From contig JBGTBR010000045.1 in NCBI GenBank assembly GCA_041749255.1, forward strand, positions 4,405 to 68,404: DNA of 64,000 nucleotides. The letters are read 5' to 3'. A program made the translations under genes and the position numbers. The notes beneath the pieces are model-generated. The model searched no databases. It worked only from the letters and a program-made list of their open reading frames with translations, and was not told where the DNA came from. This document shows positions 43,167 through 51,908 of the stretch, in pieces; the first letter of the stretch is position 1; each line of letters opens with the position of its first letter. Source of the stretch: JABDLO01 sp041749255 (GTDB lineage: Bacteria > Bacteroidota > Bacteroidia > Chitinophagales > Saprospiraceae).

Positions 43167-43205
43167 TTTTGTCATACAACCTATATAATTTTATGCGTAT
43201 GTTTG
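43167..43205 (+). promoter_or_regulatory. Promoter of the Phe/Tyr operon leader
   Basis: TATGTTTG (43198-43205) matches the TAnnTTTG box exactly. TTTTG at 43167-43171 could be the -33 box, though the spacing (26 bases) is long. Transcription would start near 43212, leaving a very short untranslated lead before the leader ATG at 43218. Confidence 0.45.
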
Positions 43206-43217
43206 CATTTCAATTAA

Positions 43218-43283
43218 TGAAAGTGACACAGTCTGTATTTACATCCAATTTTTATTTCTTTTACTTTTATTTCAAAGAGTAAC
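43218..43283 (+). CDS. Phe/Tyr leader peptide (21 aa)
   Basis: ATG at 43218, stop TAA at 43281-43283. The peptide begins MKVTQSVFTSN and continues FYFFYFYF (codons 12-19), then KE. Six Phe and three Tyr in 21 residues, eight of them in one run, mark it as a sensor of charged tRNA-Phe and tRNA-Tyr. It lies directly before an antiterminator/terminator pair and the pheA operon, whose products are Phe and Tyr. Ribosome stalling in the run leaves the first arm of the antiterminator free. It was too short for ordinary gene calling but is well supported by context. Confidence 0.88.
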
Positions 43284-43357
43284 GGACTTCTGTATGTAAT
43301 ACTGACAAGTAAAATAAACAAAAGGAGTCCGGAGAAATTTGGACTCCTTTCTTTTTT
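43284..43357 (+). promoter_or_regulatory. Transcription attenuator: antiterminator and terminator of the Phe/Tyr operon
   Basis: Terminator: AAAGGAGTCC (43321-43330) and GGACTCCTTT (43341-43350) form a perfect 10-bp stem with a 10-base loop, followed by CTTTTTT. Antiterminator: CGGACTTCT (43284-43292), starting one base after the leader stop codon, pairs with AGGAGTCCG (43323-43331) over 9 bp with one G-U. The two structures share the arm 43323-43330 and exclude each other. A ribosome at the leader stop covers 43284-43292 and allows termination; a ribosome stalled at the Phe/Tyr codons allows antitermination. The pheA ATG follows 15 bases after the T tract. Confidence 0.88.
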
Positions 43358-43372
43358 GGATCAAATGAATAG

Positions 43373-44245
43373 ATGGTGAAAAAATCAAATAGAGTAGTTA
43401 TTCAGGGCTATCCCGGATCCTTTCATGACGAAGTGGCTTCCCGCTATTTTGATACCAAGTATGAGATGGTATCCGCCGACTCTTTTGACGAACTGGCAGA
43501 GGTTTTGGCTTCCGGTCTATTGAACTACGGTATTATGGCCATCGAAAATTCTATCGCCGGCACCATACTTCAAAATTACCGTATACTGCGCGAACACGGA
43601 TTCTGGATTCGTGGAGAAGCATACCACCGGATAGAGCTTCACCTTTTGGCAAATCCCGAAACCTATATAGAAGATTTGAAGGTGATAGAATCACATCCTA
43701 TGGCTCTCAATCAATGTCTTGAGTTCCTGTCGAATATGAATGGTATAAAAAGAGTGGAGTCTCGCGACACGGCTCTGAGTGCAAAAGCTTTAGCCAATAA
43801 ACCAAACCCACGCAAAGCGGTGATAGCCAGCAGGTTGGCAGCATCAATGTACGGATTGAAAATTTTAAGCGAGAGTATTGAAACCCATAAGACCAATTAC
43901 ACAAGGTTTTTTATCATCTCTAAATTCAAAGAAATTTACGATACCCGATCAGCCAATAAGGTTTCTGCGTATATAAGAATTCCCGACAAGAAGGGTCAAT
44001 TACTCAAAGTACTCCAAAAAATAGAAGATCACGATCTTAACCTTAGCAAATTGCAATCTTTCCCTGTTCTGGGCTCTTTTCGCGAGTATTTTTTCCATAT
44101 GGACATAGAATTTGATCATCTCGATCAGTATTTCAATTTGAAAGATGACATACTGGAAGTCATTTCTGAATATGAAGAGCTCGGCATTTATAAGCGGGCG
44201 GATATCACCGATGTATTTTCATCCCAAAAGATAAATAAATCATGA
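43373..44245 (+). CDS. pheA: Prephenate dehydratase
   Basis: A 290-aa enzyme that turns prephenate into phenylpyruvate. The catalytic domain (about 6-185) has IQGYPGSFHDEVASRYF, MAIENSIAGTI, ESHPMALNQC and the TRF motif (NYTRFFIIS). The ACT regulatory domain (about 200-275) contains KKGQLLKVLQKIEDHDLNLSKLQS, so feedback by Phe is likely. No chorismate mutase domain is fused; that activity is in the fourth gene. First gene of the attenuated operon; its end overlaps the next gene by four bases. Confidence 0.94.
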   Translation: MVKKSNRVVIQGYPGSFHDEVASRYFDTKYEMVSADSFDELAEVLASGLLNYGIMAIENSIAGTILQNYRILREHGFWIRGEAYHRIELHLLANPETYIEDLKVIESHPMALNQCLEFLSNMNGIKRVESRDTALSAKALANKPNPRKAVIASRLAASMYGLKILSESIETHKTNYTRFFIISKFKEIYDTRSANKVSAYIRIPDKKGQLLKVLQKIEDHDLNLSKLQSFPVLGSFREYFFHMDIEFDHLDQYFNLKDDILEVISEYEELGIYKRADITDVFSSQKINKS

Positions 44246-45420
44246 TCATAGCTCCAGCACACAGATTGGGAAAGGTCAAGACCTACTATTTTGCCAATAA
44301 GCTGGCTGAAATAGATAAAATGAACCAGGAATCAGCGCCTAAAGTGATCAATCTTGGGATAGGCAGTCCTGATTTGTTGCCCCCAGACGAAGCCATGCAC
44401 ACAATTACTTCTTCCATTGAGAAGGAAGGGGCACATCAATATCAATCATACAGAGGAATACCAGCTCTTCGCCAGGCATTCAGCCAATGGTACCAAAGGC
44501 ATTTTAATGTAGTGTTGGATCCGGGAAGAGAAATTCTGTCGCTTATAGGATCAAAAGAGGGCATCATGCACATTTCCATGTCCTTTATCAACTCCGGAGA
44601 TAAAGTCCTTGTACCGGATCCTGGATATCCCGCTTATACGGCCATCACCGAATTATGCGAAGGAGAGGTAGTGCCTTATGCATTATCAGAGTCAAACAAC
44701 TGGTGGCCCGACATACATCAACTTGCCAAAATTAACCTGTCAGGCGTTAAGATCATGTGGATCAACTATCCCCATATGCCTACTGGTGCAAAAGGAGATC
44801 TTTCTATGTTTGAGGAATTGGTGGCTTTTGCCAAAGAGAAAAACATTCTGTTATGTCATGATAACCCGTATACTTTTATTCTTAATGATAAGCCTTTGAG
44901 TATTTTTCAGGTAAAGGGAGCAAAAGATGTAGCCCTGGAATTGACTTCCCTCAGTAAAAATTACAATATGGCAGGATGGAGGGTTGGTGCACTGGCAGGG
45001 TCTGCCGGATATCTAGATACCATTCTCACTTTTAAGAGCAATATGGATTCCGGTATGTTTAAACCTATACAGGAGGCGGCAGTCACTGCTCTTGATCAGG
45101 GAGAATCCTGGCATCGGGTCATGAATACGACTTATGAAAAAAGACGCACCCTTGCTCATCATATTATGGATGTGCTCAAATGCAGCTACGACGAAAATGC
45201 AGCGGGGTTGTTTGTTTGGGGAAGAATCCCGGAAAGCATTGAAAGCAGTGATCAAATCTGTGACCGGTTTTTATATCAAAGCAGGGTATTCATTACTCCT
45301 GGCCATATATTTGGAAAAAATGGTAGCAGGTATATTAGAATTTCTCTTTGCGCTGATGAAGAGGCTCTGAACGAAGCACTTTCCAGAATAAATAGCACCA
45401 TTAAACAGCAAAAAGCATGA
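44242..45420 (+). CDS. Aromatic/aspartate-type aminotransferase (class I/II)
   Basis: A 392-aa PLP enzyme. LGIGSPDLLPPDEA, the loop SYRGIPALRQAFSQWY, NYPHMPTGA and the PLP lysine in SLSKNYNMAGWRVGA (Lys239) are the class I fold markers. Its place between prephenate dehydratase and prephenate dehydrogenase implies that it makes Phe and Tyr from phenylpyruvate and hydroxyphenylpyruvate. ATGA-type overlaps join it to both neighbours (44242-44245 and 45417-45420), so the three are translationally coupled. Confidence 0.9.
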   Translation: MIIAPAHRLGKVKTYYFANKLAEIDKMNQESAPKVINLGIGSPDLLPPDEAMHTITSSIEKEGAHQYQSYRGIPALRQAFSQWYQRHFNVVLDPGREILSLIGSKEGIMHISMSFINSGDKVLVPDPGYPAYTAITELCEGEVVPYALSESNNWWPDIHQLAKINLSGVKIMWINYPHMPTGAKGDLSMFEELVAFAKEKNILLCHDNPYTFILNDKPLSIFQVKGAKDVALELTSLSKNYNMAGWRVGALAGSAGYLDTILTFKSNMDSGMFKPIQEAAVTALDQGESWHRVMNTTYEKRRTLAHHIMDVLKCSYDENAAGLFVWGRIPESIESSDQICDRFLYQSRVFITPGHIFGKNGSRYIRISLCADEEALNEALSRINSTIKQQKA

Positions 45421-46256
45421 TAATAGGGATCATAGGATTGGGATTGATAGGAGGTTCACTTGCCTTGGACCTAAAGTCTCAGATCCACGTACGCGTACTG
45501 GGAGCTGATCTGAACCCCCTGCATTGTAAAGAGGCATTAAGTTTGCAGCTCATTCATGAATTAGTGTCAGTTGAGGAAATTATGGAACGTGCTGATTTGA
45601 TCATCATAGCCATTCCGGTGGATAAAATAGAAGAGGCACTACCTAAAATATTGGATCAGATAAATGATAAAGCTGTGGTGACAGATGTAGGTTCTACTAA
45701 AAAGGATATATGCCAGACCGTAGCCGAGCATACAAGAAGAGGAAGATATGTCGCTTCCCATCCATTAGCCGGAACTGAATTTTCCGGTCCTTCAGCTGCG
45801 GTTTCCCAGTTGTTCAGAAATAAGAAAAACATCATTTGCGAACTGGAGAAATCGGATCCGGATGCCGTTGAGTTGGTAGAGAAAGTTTTTCAAAGTGTTG
45901 GGCTCACTACGTATTATTTAAATCCCGATGAGCACGATAAACACATGGCATACGTTTCTCACCTTTCACATGTGAGCTCTTTTATGTTGGGAATGACGGT
46001 TTTGGATATTGAAAAAGACGAGAAGCAGATTTTTAATCTTGCAAGTACAGGATTTGCCTCCACTGTGAGATTGGCAAAAAGTAATCCATTGACGTGGTCG
46101 GCCATTTTCAGCAAAAACAGGCATCATCTCGTAACTGCATTGGATTCTTATATAAAATATCTGACTCAATTCAGGGATGCCCTTAAAGAAAACGACAAAG
46201 ATAAGGCCGAAATGCTCATGCAGGAAGCCAATGACATTAAACGAATTTTAAAATAA
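45417..46256 (+). CDS. tyrA: Prephenate dehydrogenase
   Basis: A 279-aa NAD(P)-dependent enzyme that turns prephenate into 4-hydroxyphenylpyruvate for tyrosine. The Rossmann fingerprint IGIIGLGLIGGSLALDL starts at residue 2. VTDVGSTKKDI, SHPLAGTEFSGP and HDKHMAYVSHLSHVSSFML carry the catalytic His and substrate residues. It has no ACT domain, so control may rest on the attenuator and other enzymes. Overlaps the aminotransferase gene by four bases. Confidence 0.94.
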   Translation: MIIGIIGLGLIGGSLALDLKSQIHVRVLGADLNPLHCKEALSLQLIHELVSVEEIMERADLIIIAIPVDKIEEALPKILDQINDKAVVTDVGSTKKDICQTVAEHTRRGRYVASHPLAGTEFSGPSAAVSQLFRNKKNIICELEKSDPDAVELVEKVFQSVGLTTYYLNPDEHDKHMAYVSHLSHVSSFMLGMTVLDIEKDEKQIFNLASTGFASTVRLAKSNPLTWSAIFSKNRHHLVTALDSYIKYLTQFRDALKENDKDKAEMLMQEANDIKRILK

Positions 46257-46315
46257 AATAAACTGCCAATGTAGTTGGGTAGATATTCAAAAACAAAATC
46301 AGAAAATAAGATCTT

Positions 46316-47413
46316 ATGACAACAGAAACTTTGGAACAAAAGAAAACTAACTGGCTTACTCAGCACAAAAGGCCTGTACTGATTGCCGGTCCATGCAGTG
46401 CGGAGACGGAAGATCAGGTCATCCAAACAGCTACCCGATTATTCCGCACAGGAAAAGTCGATATTATCAGGGCGGGAATATGGAAACCGCGAACCCGGCC
46501 AAACTCATTTGAAGGGGTGGGCACTCGTGGATTACCCTGGATGCAAAAGGTACAGGATCTTACCGGGTTACCTGTAACCATTGAAGTAGCCAAGGCCTCG
46601 CACGTCGAACTCGCATTGGAATTTGGAATGGATATCCTATGGATCGGTGCCAGGACTACCGTCAATCCCTTTGCAGTACAGGAGATAGCTGAAGCCCTGA
46701 AAGGAGTGGACATTCCGGTGCTGGTAAAAAACCCCATCAATCCGGATCTTTCTCTTTGGATGGGAGGCATTGAAAGATTGGAAAAAGTGGGGATAAAGAG
46801 ACTTGGAGCTATACATCGCGGATTTTCCAATTTCGGTGAGCAAATTTACCGCAACCGCCCACAATGGCAATTGGCAATAGAACTGAAAAGGAGAATGCCT
46901 GAGTTACCCGTCATCTGCGATCCTTCTCACATTTGTGGAAGAAGGGATCTGTTGCAAAAAGTGTCCCAAAAAGCCATGGATCTCAATTTTGACGGACTAA
47001 TGCTGGAATCACACATCACGCCTGATCAGGCCTGGAGTGATGCCAGCCAGCAAATCACTCCTGAGGTGTATGGTAAGTTGATCCTCGATCTGGTGATCCG
47101 CCAGGAAGACCCTGTAGAAGAATCCGGTCATGCCCGTTTATATGAATTGAGAAAGCAAATCAACTTTATCGATGATGAGCTGATCAATATTCTCGCCAGC
47201 CGGATGAAAATTGCCCGGGATATAGGAGTATTTAAAAAGGAAAATAACATCACCATTCTACAAAACAAAAGGTGGAATGAAATCCTGGATAAGTATATCC
47301 ATCGCGGCATGGAGCACGGGTTAAGCGAAAAATTCGTAAAAAACTTTATTACAGCTGTTCACGATGAAAGTATCTCTCAACAAGAGCAGATAATGATCGA
47401 AAACAAAAAGTGA
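46316..47413 (+). CDS. Bifunctional DAHP synthase / chorismate mutase
   Basis: A 365-aa two-domain enzyme. Residues about 1-265 are a KDO8P-type DAHP synthase (VLIAGPCSAETEDQV, RAGIWKPRTRPNSFEGVG, LVKNPINPDLSLW, GAIHRGFS, PVICDPSHICGRRD). Residues about 270-355 are an AroQ-type chorismate mutase (LYELRKQINFIDDELINILASRMKIARDIGVFKKEN). It therefore supplies both the first step of the shikimate pathway and the branch to prephenate. Such AroA/AroQ fusions are known in Bacteroidota. Last gene of the operon, 59 bases after tyrA; no clear terminator follows. Confidence 0.94.
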   Translation: MTTETLEQKKTNWLTQHKRPVLIAGPCSAETEDQVIQTATRLFRTGKVDIIRAGIWKPRTRPNSFEGVGTRGLPWMQKVQDLTGLPVTIEVAKASHVELALEFGMDILWIGARTTVNPFAVQEIAEALKGVDIPVLVKNPINPDLSLWMGGIERLEKVGIKRLGAIHRGFSNFGEQIYRNRPQWQLAIELKRRMPELPVICDPSHICGRRDLLQKVSQKAMDLNFDGLMLESHITPDQAWSDASQQITPEVYGKLILDLVIRQEDPVEESGHARLYELRKQINFIDDELINILASRMKIARDIGVFKKENNITILQNKRWNEILDKYIHRGMEHGLSEKFVKNFITAVHDESISQQEQIMIENKK

Positions 47414-47801
47414 GGGACAAATAGAATTTTATATATATGGCCCGGTGATTAGCTGGTAGCTGGTAGCTCGTAGTTAGCTCGTAGTTCGTAGCAAAATAGC
47501 TCTTAGCAGTTGGCTTTTAGCTGATTTGCAGTTCGCTATTTGCTATTCGCTTTTTGCAGCTCGCTATTTCTTTAAACTTTTCACTGTACACCGTTCAAAC
47601 CTTCTTTCTTTCGACCTTCTGACCGTTTACCGTTCACTGTTCTCCATTCTTTCGACCTGCCGAAGACGATAACCTCAACCTTTACCTTAACCTCATCCTC
47701 ATCCTATTTAAGACCATAATGGATTAATGTTGCGTTACATATGAACATATATTGATATTGCCATAGTATTATTATGAAATAAATTCATTATCTATACATA
47801 A
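47414..47801. repeat. Low-complexity intergenic stretch of degenerate short repeats
   Basis: From about 47448 to 47560 the DNA is built of variants of TAGCTGGTAGC, TCGTAGTTAGC and TTCGCTATTTGC. From about 47580 to 47700 it changes to variants of ACCGTTCACTGT and AACCTCAACCTTTACC. No gene was found. The last 100 bases are AT-rich and lead to the next start. Confidence 0.7.
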
Positions 47802-50800
47802 ATGAAATATATGTTTGCAGCCCAATTCTCTGATAACACAAAACTTAACACTTTACTCTGGGGGATGATCTTATTGACATCTTACCCGGTGATGCTTTTT
47901 TCCCAGACCATACCCCGTTTGGACTGGGGTACTTATCACGGTGGAAATGCCATAGACGCTTCAAGGGATATTGCTATGGATGACTTGGGTTTTTTATATA
48001 TTCTTGGATCCTCTGAAAGCAATAACGGTGTATCCCTGCCCGGAGGTCATCAGGAGAATAATGCAGGAAGTTTTGACGCGTTTTTGGCAAAGTACGATCA
48101 GGAAGGAAACAGGTTATGGGCTACATATTTTGGTGGTCCCGGAGACGAGTATGGACAAAGCGTGGATGTAGATAATGAGGGTAATGTGTATATCACAGGA
48201 TCTACCAATTCCACAGAAGGAATAGCCACAACAGGTTCATATCAAACAACCTTCGGCGGAGGGGCTACAGATGCATTTATAGCAAAATTTGACATAGACG
48301 GAGATCTGGTTTGGGCGACCTATATGGGAAGTGATGGATATGAAATAACCAATAGTATAGCTGCCGATGATCAGGGCAACGTATTTATCATCGGTTGGAC
48401 CAATTCCGCTGACGGGTTAACTACTTCAAATGCATTTAGCCCTGATTATAATGGTGGAAATCACGATGCGTTTTTGGCCCGGATGGATGATGAAGGAGGA
48501 ATCAACTGGATCACCTATTTAGGTGGCAGCGGTGATGACACAGGGTTGCAAGTCAGAATAAATCCGGGAGGAGATCTGGTTGTATCAGGCTGGACATCTT
48601 CAACCAATAATATAGCTACTGCCAATGCATATCAGACCACTTATGGAGGAGGTACAGCTGATGTATTCCTTGCGTTATTTCAAATAGATGGCTCCAGGAT
48701 TTGGTCGACCTACTACGGAGGCAGTGAAGATGAATATGCAGATGCGCTGGAAGTGGCGGCTTCAGGAGATATCTATATAGCAGGCCCTTGCACGTCGCCT
48801 AATGCTTTATCTTCTGCCAGTGCTCATCAACCTGTCATTGGCGGAGGATTTGATGCGTTTATTGCCAGATTCTCATCCGAGGGAGAGCGGATCTGGGGAT
48901 CTTATTATGGTGGTGCCTCAAATGATGTGGCTTATGCGCTTACACTGGATAATATGGGTAGCATATACATGGCTGGACATACCATGTCCACAGATGGAAT
49001 TGCCACCGTCAATGCCCACCAGACCGAAAATGGAGGGGGATCGGATGCCTATCTTGTTCGCTTTACAGAAGATGGTGTCAGAGAATGGGCATCCTACTAC
49101 GGTGGGGACGGAGAAGAGCAGGCATTTGGAATGGAAGTAGATGAAAACGACCGGATTTATATAACGGGAAATACCGGCAGTTCCGGGCAGATTTCAACTC
49201 CCGGGGCTTTCCAGGAAAATTTTGGGGGAGGAATGCAGGATGCTTATCTGGCGCGTTTTTCTCCCTGTGAAGATCCGGTAGCAGAACTGACCAATGGAGG
49301 ATATATATGCGAGCCGAGTGATGTGGTTATGGAGCTCATTTTGACAGGCACCCCACCTTTTACCATCACCTACAGTGTAGATGGAGTAGAAAGACCACCG
49401 GTAACCGCTGAATCATCGCCGTTTTTTCTTACAGTAGAACTACCCTGGACCGATTCCATAAAAATTTTGTCTGTAAGCAGTGGCGATTGTGAGGGAATCA
49501 TTACCGGTCAATTTGATCTAATTCAGATTCCTTCAGAAATAGATTTGGGTATTCCCATGTTCGACTGTAACGACATGGATACCACGTATACAGTTGTTTT
49601 GGAAATGAGTGGAGGAGTATTCAATTACCTTTCTGTGGGGAATACAGAAGGTACTATCAGCGGCAATGTCTTTACCAGTGTGCCCATTCCATATGATGAT
49701 CCCTTCGATATAGAAATTACTACAACGCTGGATTGCGAGCCATTCAGCATATCCGGATTCTCTGATTGCACTCTCCCATGTCCTGAAGATTTTGGTGAAA
49801 TCACAGGCAACACTACCGTCTGCGCAGGTGATATGATTCAAATAACCGCATCGGGAGGGGTCATTTACGAGTGGATAGGACCAAATAATTTTTTTAGCGA
49901 TTCTCCCACCATAACTTTTGAAAATGCCACTGCTCAACAACAAGGACAATACGTAGTTTTTATTATTGATGAAGATAATTGTGAGGACGCTATAGAGTTT
50001 ACTATAACTGTCCGGGAATTTGAAGGGACTGTGTCGCCGGTAGATCCAATTTGTGAAGGAGAAGATCTGGTGTTGATGGCTTCTGGTGGGACAACTTATA
50101 GCTGGGAAGGTCCTGAAGGGTTTACCAGTGAGGAACCAAACCCGGTCATATCACCAGCCACACCTGAAAATACCGGCGCATATACCGTAACCATAACCGA
50201 TGATATAGGTTGCCCGGGAGAGCTGACAGTTGATATTGTCATACATAGTGCACCTGAAATATCACTGACTTCCAACAGCCCTGTTTGTGAAGGAGAGGAA
50301 ATTCTGATTGAAACTATGGGTGAAGCGGAGTCATTTAGCTGGACAGGTCCGGATGGATTTACTTCAACAGAAAGAAATATATCTATCTTACAGGCGATGT
50401 CTGTTCAATCAGGTATTTACCATGTGGAAGCAATGAACATCGAAATGTGTATTGCCAATGATTCGATAGAAATAGACATTTTAGAAATGCCGGTAGCTTC
50501 CATTGAAGGAGATGAAGAAGTTTGTTTGGGTTTGCCGGTTACTCTGATAGCATCCGGAGGAAGTGCATTTGTATGGAGTACCGGAAGTGAAGAAGCTCAA
50601 ATCACAGTATCACCTACGGAAAATACAACCTACAGTGTAGAAGTTTTTAACGGGCAATGTTCAGACATGGTTCAGTGGACTGTAGCCGTCAGGCCTTCTC
50701 CCATTATAGAAACCAGTGGAGATGCCTCGATAAGCCTGGGTGGATCCGTACGTCTTATTGCCAGCGGTGCTGACGAATTTCTATGGTTTCCTTTTCAGGA

Positions 50801-51200
50801 TTTGAGTTGCACAGCATGCCCGGATCCAATTGCCTCACCTACCATAACCACAGAGTATTGTGTAACCGGTGAAACCGATGGTTGTTCTTCCGATGTGTGT
50901 CTTACTGTTTTTGTAAGTGAAGAATGCGATATAACATTGCCAAATGTTTTTAGTCCCAATGGAGACGGAGTAAATGATGAATGGTGTAGTTTACCCAGCG
51001 AATGCGTGCTTTTCCAGCGACTTACCATTTTTGATCGCTGGGGTAACAGAATTTTTGTTCAGGCAGGTGATGAAGTTTGTTGGGATGGTAGATACTCATC
51101 CAGTGAAGCCATGCAGGGTGTTTATGTATATACTCTTGAACTCACATTGGTAGATGGTAATAATTCGGTTTATACAGGAGACATATTATTGATGAGGTAA
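47802..51200 (+). CDS. Giant secreted SBBP-repeat protein with T9SS type B C-terminal domain
   Basis: A 1132-aa exported protein. After a signal peptide (LLTSYPVMLFSQ) come about eight SBBP-type repeats (about 35-495), each with a TYYGG.GDE..DAFLARFD..G motif, probably forming a beta-propeller. Residues about 500-1035 hold Ig/PKD-like units marked by paired cysteines and ITASGG.YEWIGP. The C-terminus (about 1045-1132) has NVFSPNGDGVNDEW, IFDRWGNRIF and WDGRYSSSEAMQGVYVYTLEL, the gliding-motility-associated C-terminal domain that directs export by T9SS and surface attachment. Probably an adhesin or matrix protein; stands alone. Confidence 0.92.
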   Translation: MKYMFAAQFSDNTKLNTLLWGMILLTSYPVMLFSQTIPRLDWGTYHGGNAIDASRDIAMDDLGFLYILGSSESNNGVSLPGGHQENNAGSFDAFLAKYDQEGNRLWATYFGGPGDEYGQSVDVDNEGNVYITGSTNSTEGIATTGSYQTTFGGGATDAFIAKFDIDGDLVWATYMGSDGYEITNSIAADDQGNVFIIGWTNSADGLTTSNAFSPDYNGGNHDAFLARMDDEGGINWITYLGGSGDDTGLQVRINPGGDLVVSGWTSSTNNIATANAYQTTYGGGTADVFLALFQIDGSRIWSTYYGGSEDEYADALEVAASGDIYIAGPCTSPNALSSASAHQPVIGGGFDAFIARFSSEGERIWGSYYGGASNDVAYALTLDNMGSIYMAGHTMSTDGIATVNAHQTENGGGSDAYLVRFTEDGVREWASYYGGDGEEQAFGMEVDENDRIYITGNTGSSGQISTPGAFQENFGGGMQDAYLARFSPCEDPVAELTNGGYICEPSDVVMELILTGTPPFTITYSVDGVERPPVTAESSPFFLTVELPWTDSIKILSVSSGDCEGIITGQFDLIQIPSEIDLGIPMFDCNDMDTTYTVVLEMSGGVFNYLSVGNTEGTISGNVFTSVPIPYDDPFDIEITTTLDCEPFSISGFSDCTLPCPEDFGEITGNTTVCAGDMIQITASGGVIYEWIGPNNFFSDSPTITFENATAQQQGQYVVFIIDEDNCEDAIEFTITVREFEGTVSPVDPICEGEDLVLMASGGTTYSWEGPEGFTSEEPNPVISPATPENTGAYTVTITDDIGCPGELTVDIVIHSAPEISLTSNSPVCEGEEILIETMGEAESFSWTGPDGFTSTERNISILQAMSVQSGIYHVEAMNIEMCIANDSIEIDILEMPVASIEGDEEVCLGLPVTLIASGGSAFVWSTGSEEAQITVSPTENTTYSVEVFNGQCSDMVQWTVAVRPSPIIETSGDASISLGGSVRLIASGADEFLWFPFQDLSCTACPDPIASPTITTEYCVTGETDGCSSDVCLTVFVSEECDITLPNVFSPNGDGVNDEWCSLPSECVLFQRLTIFDRWGNRIFVQAGDEVCWDGRYSSSEAMQGVYVYTLELTLVDGNNSVYTGDILLMR

Positions 51201-51307
51201 TGTTGTCTCTATAAGTTAAATTTGTTGTACGGTACATAATTACTTTGATGTGATAATTCTACTGGCTTATCAATTACGAATTACGAGATGAATTACCCTA
51301 CATTAGT

Positions 51308-51384
51308 CCTCAAATCCGGCCTTATTCCCTCCAAAGCATTGGGGGGTAGGAGCGCACTAAAATACCGAAAAGAAACGAATACAG
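51308..51384. repeat. 77-bp direct repeat, copy 1
   Basis: Begins CCTCAAATCCGGCCTTATTC, contains the palindromic core CCCTCCAAAGCATTGGGGGG (a type A relative) and ends ACGAATACAG. Copy 2 differs by one missing A. Confidence 0.85.
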
Positions 51385-51614
51385 CCTTGATTTTTTTGTT
51401 ACTTTTTTGTATCAAGTCTTCGCGGTTTGCAAACCGAACATCAAAATTAGATAACTTTGGTGGCGAATCCGACCTGAGCAGAGCCCGGTTTTCTAAATAA
51501 GCTCAAAGATGCAGCTTGATATACAGCGACTTACGATTTGTTATATAGTCGACAAAAAAGTAACTTGTAAATTGAATGCATATAAAGTAGACAAAACTTT
51601 TTTAATCAATTAGA

Positions 51615-51690
51615 CCTCAAATCCGGCCTTATTCCCTCCAAAGCATTGGGGGGTAGGAGCGCACTAAAATACCGAAAGAAACGAATACAG
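51615..51690. repeat. 77-bp direct repeat, copy 2
   Basis: Same sequence as 51308-51384 except for a single-base deletion in the run GAAAAGAAA. Both copies point the same way. Confidence 0.85.
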
Positions 51691-51801
51691 TGTAGTGCCG
51701 TGTCAAGCATATTCTTTCCGATCCAAGTCTTGGACTTTTCCAATCATTTTCTTTTGCTAATCTTTAATTAAAAAAATTCATATTCGTTTAATAAGAATAT
51801 A

Positions 51802-51809
51802 TAGATTTG
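51802..51809 (+). promoter_or_regulatory. TAnnTTTG promoter box of the S9 peptidase gene
   Basis: TAGATTTG matches the -7 box. It covers the TTG at 51807 that could otherwise be read as a start codon, which favours the ATG at 51909 (or 51882) as the true start. Confidence 0.4.
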
Positions 51810-51908
51810 TTTCTATTTATATACGTTATTATATTGCATTGCTTTTACATATTTAAGAAAAGACAAACCATAAAAAACCTAATGATAACCATTCTAAATT
51901 CACACAAT

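Larger units (their letters stand above)
51201..51801. other. Gene-free stretch with two copies of a 77-bp repeat
   Basis: About 600 bases without a gene. Two copies of one repeat (listed next) lie in direct orientation 307 bases apart. Open frames inside them are read-throughs of the repeat and are not protein-like. Confidence 0.6.

Noticed and set aside
37000..43200. Attachment sites or an integrase marking the restriction locus as an integrated island
   Set aside because: No tRNA, integrase or flanking direct repeat was found at either edge.
51288..51500. Plus-strand frame of 70 codons
   Set aside because: It is made largely of the 77-bp repeat; the second copy of the repeat does not keep a frame.
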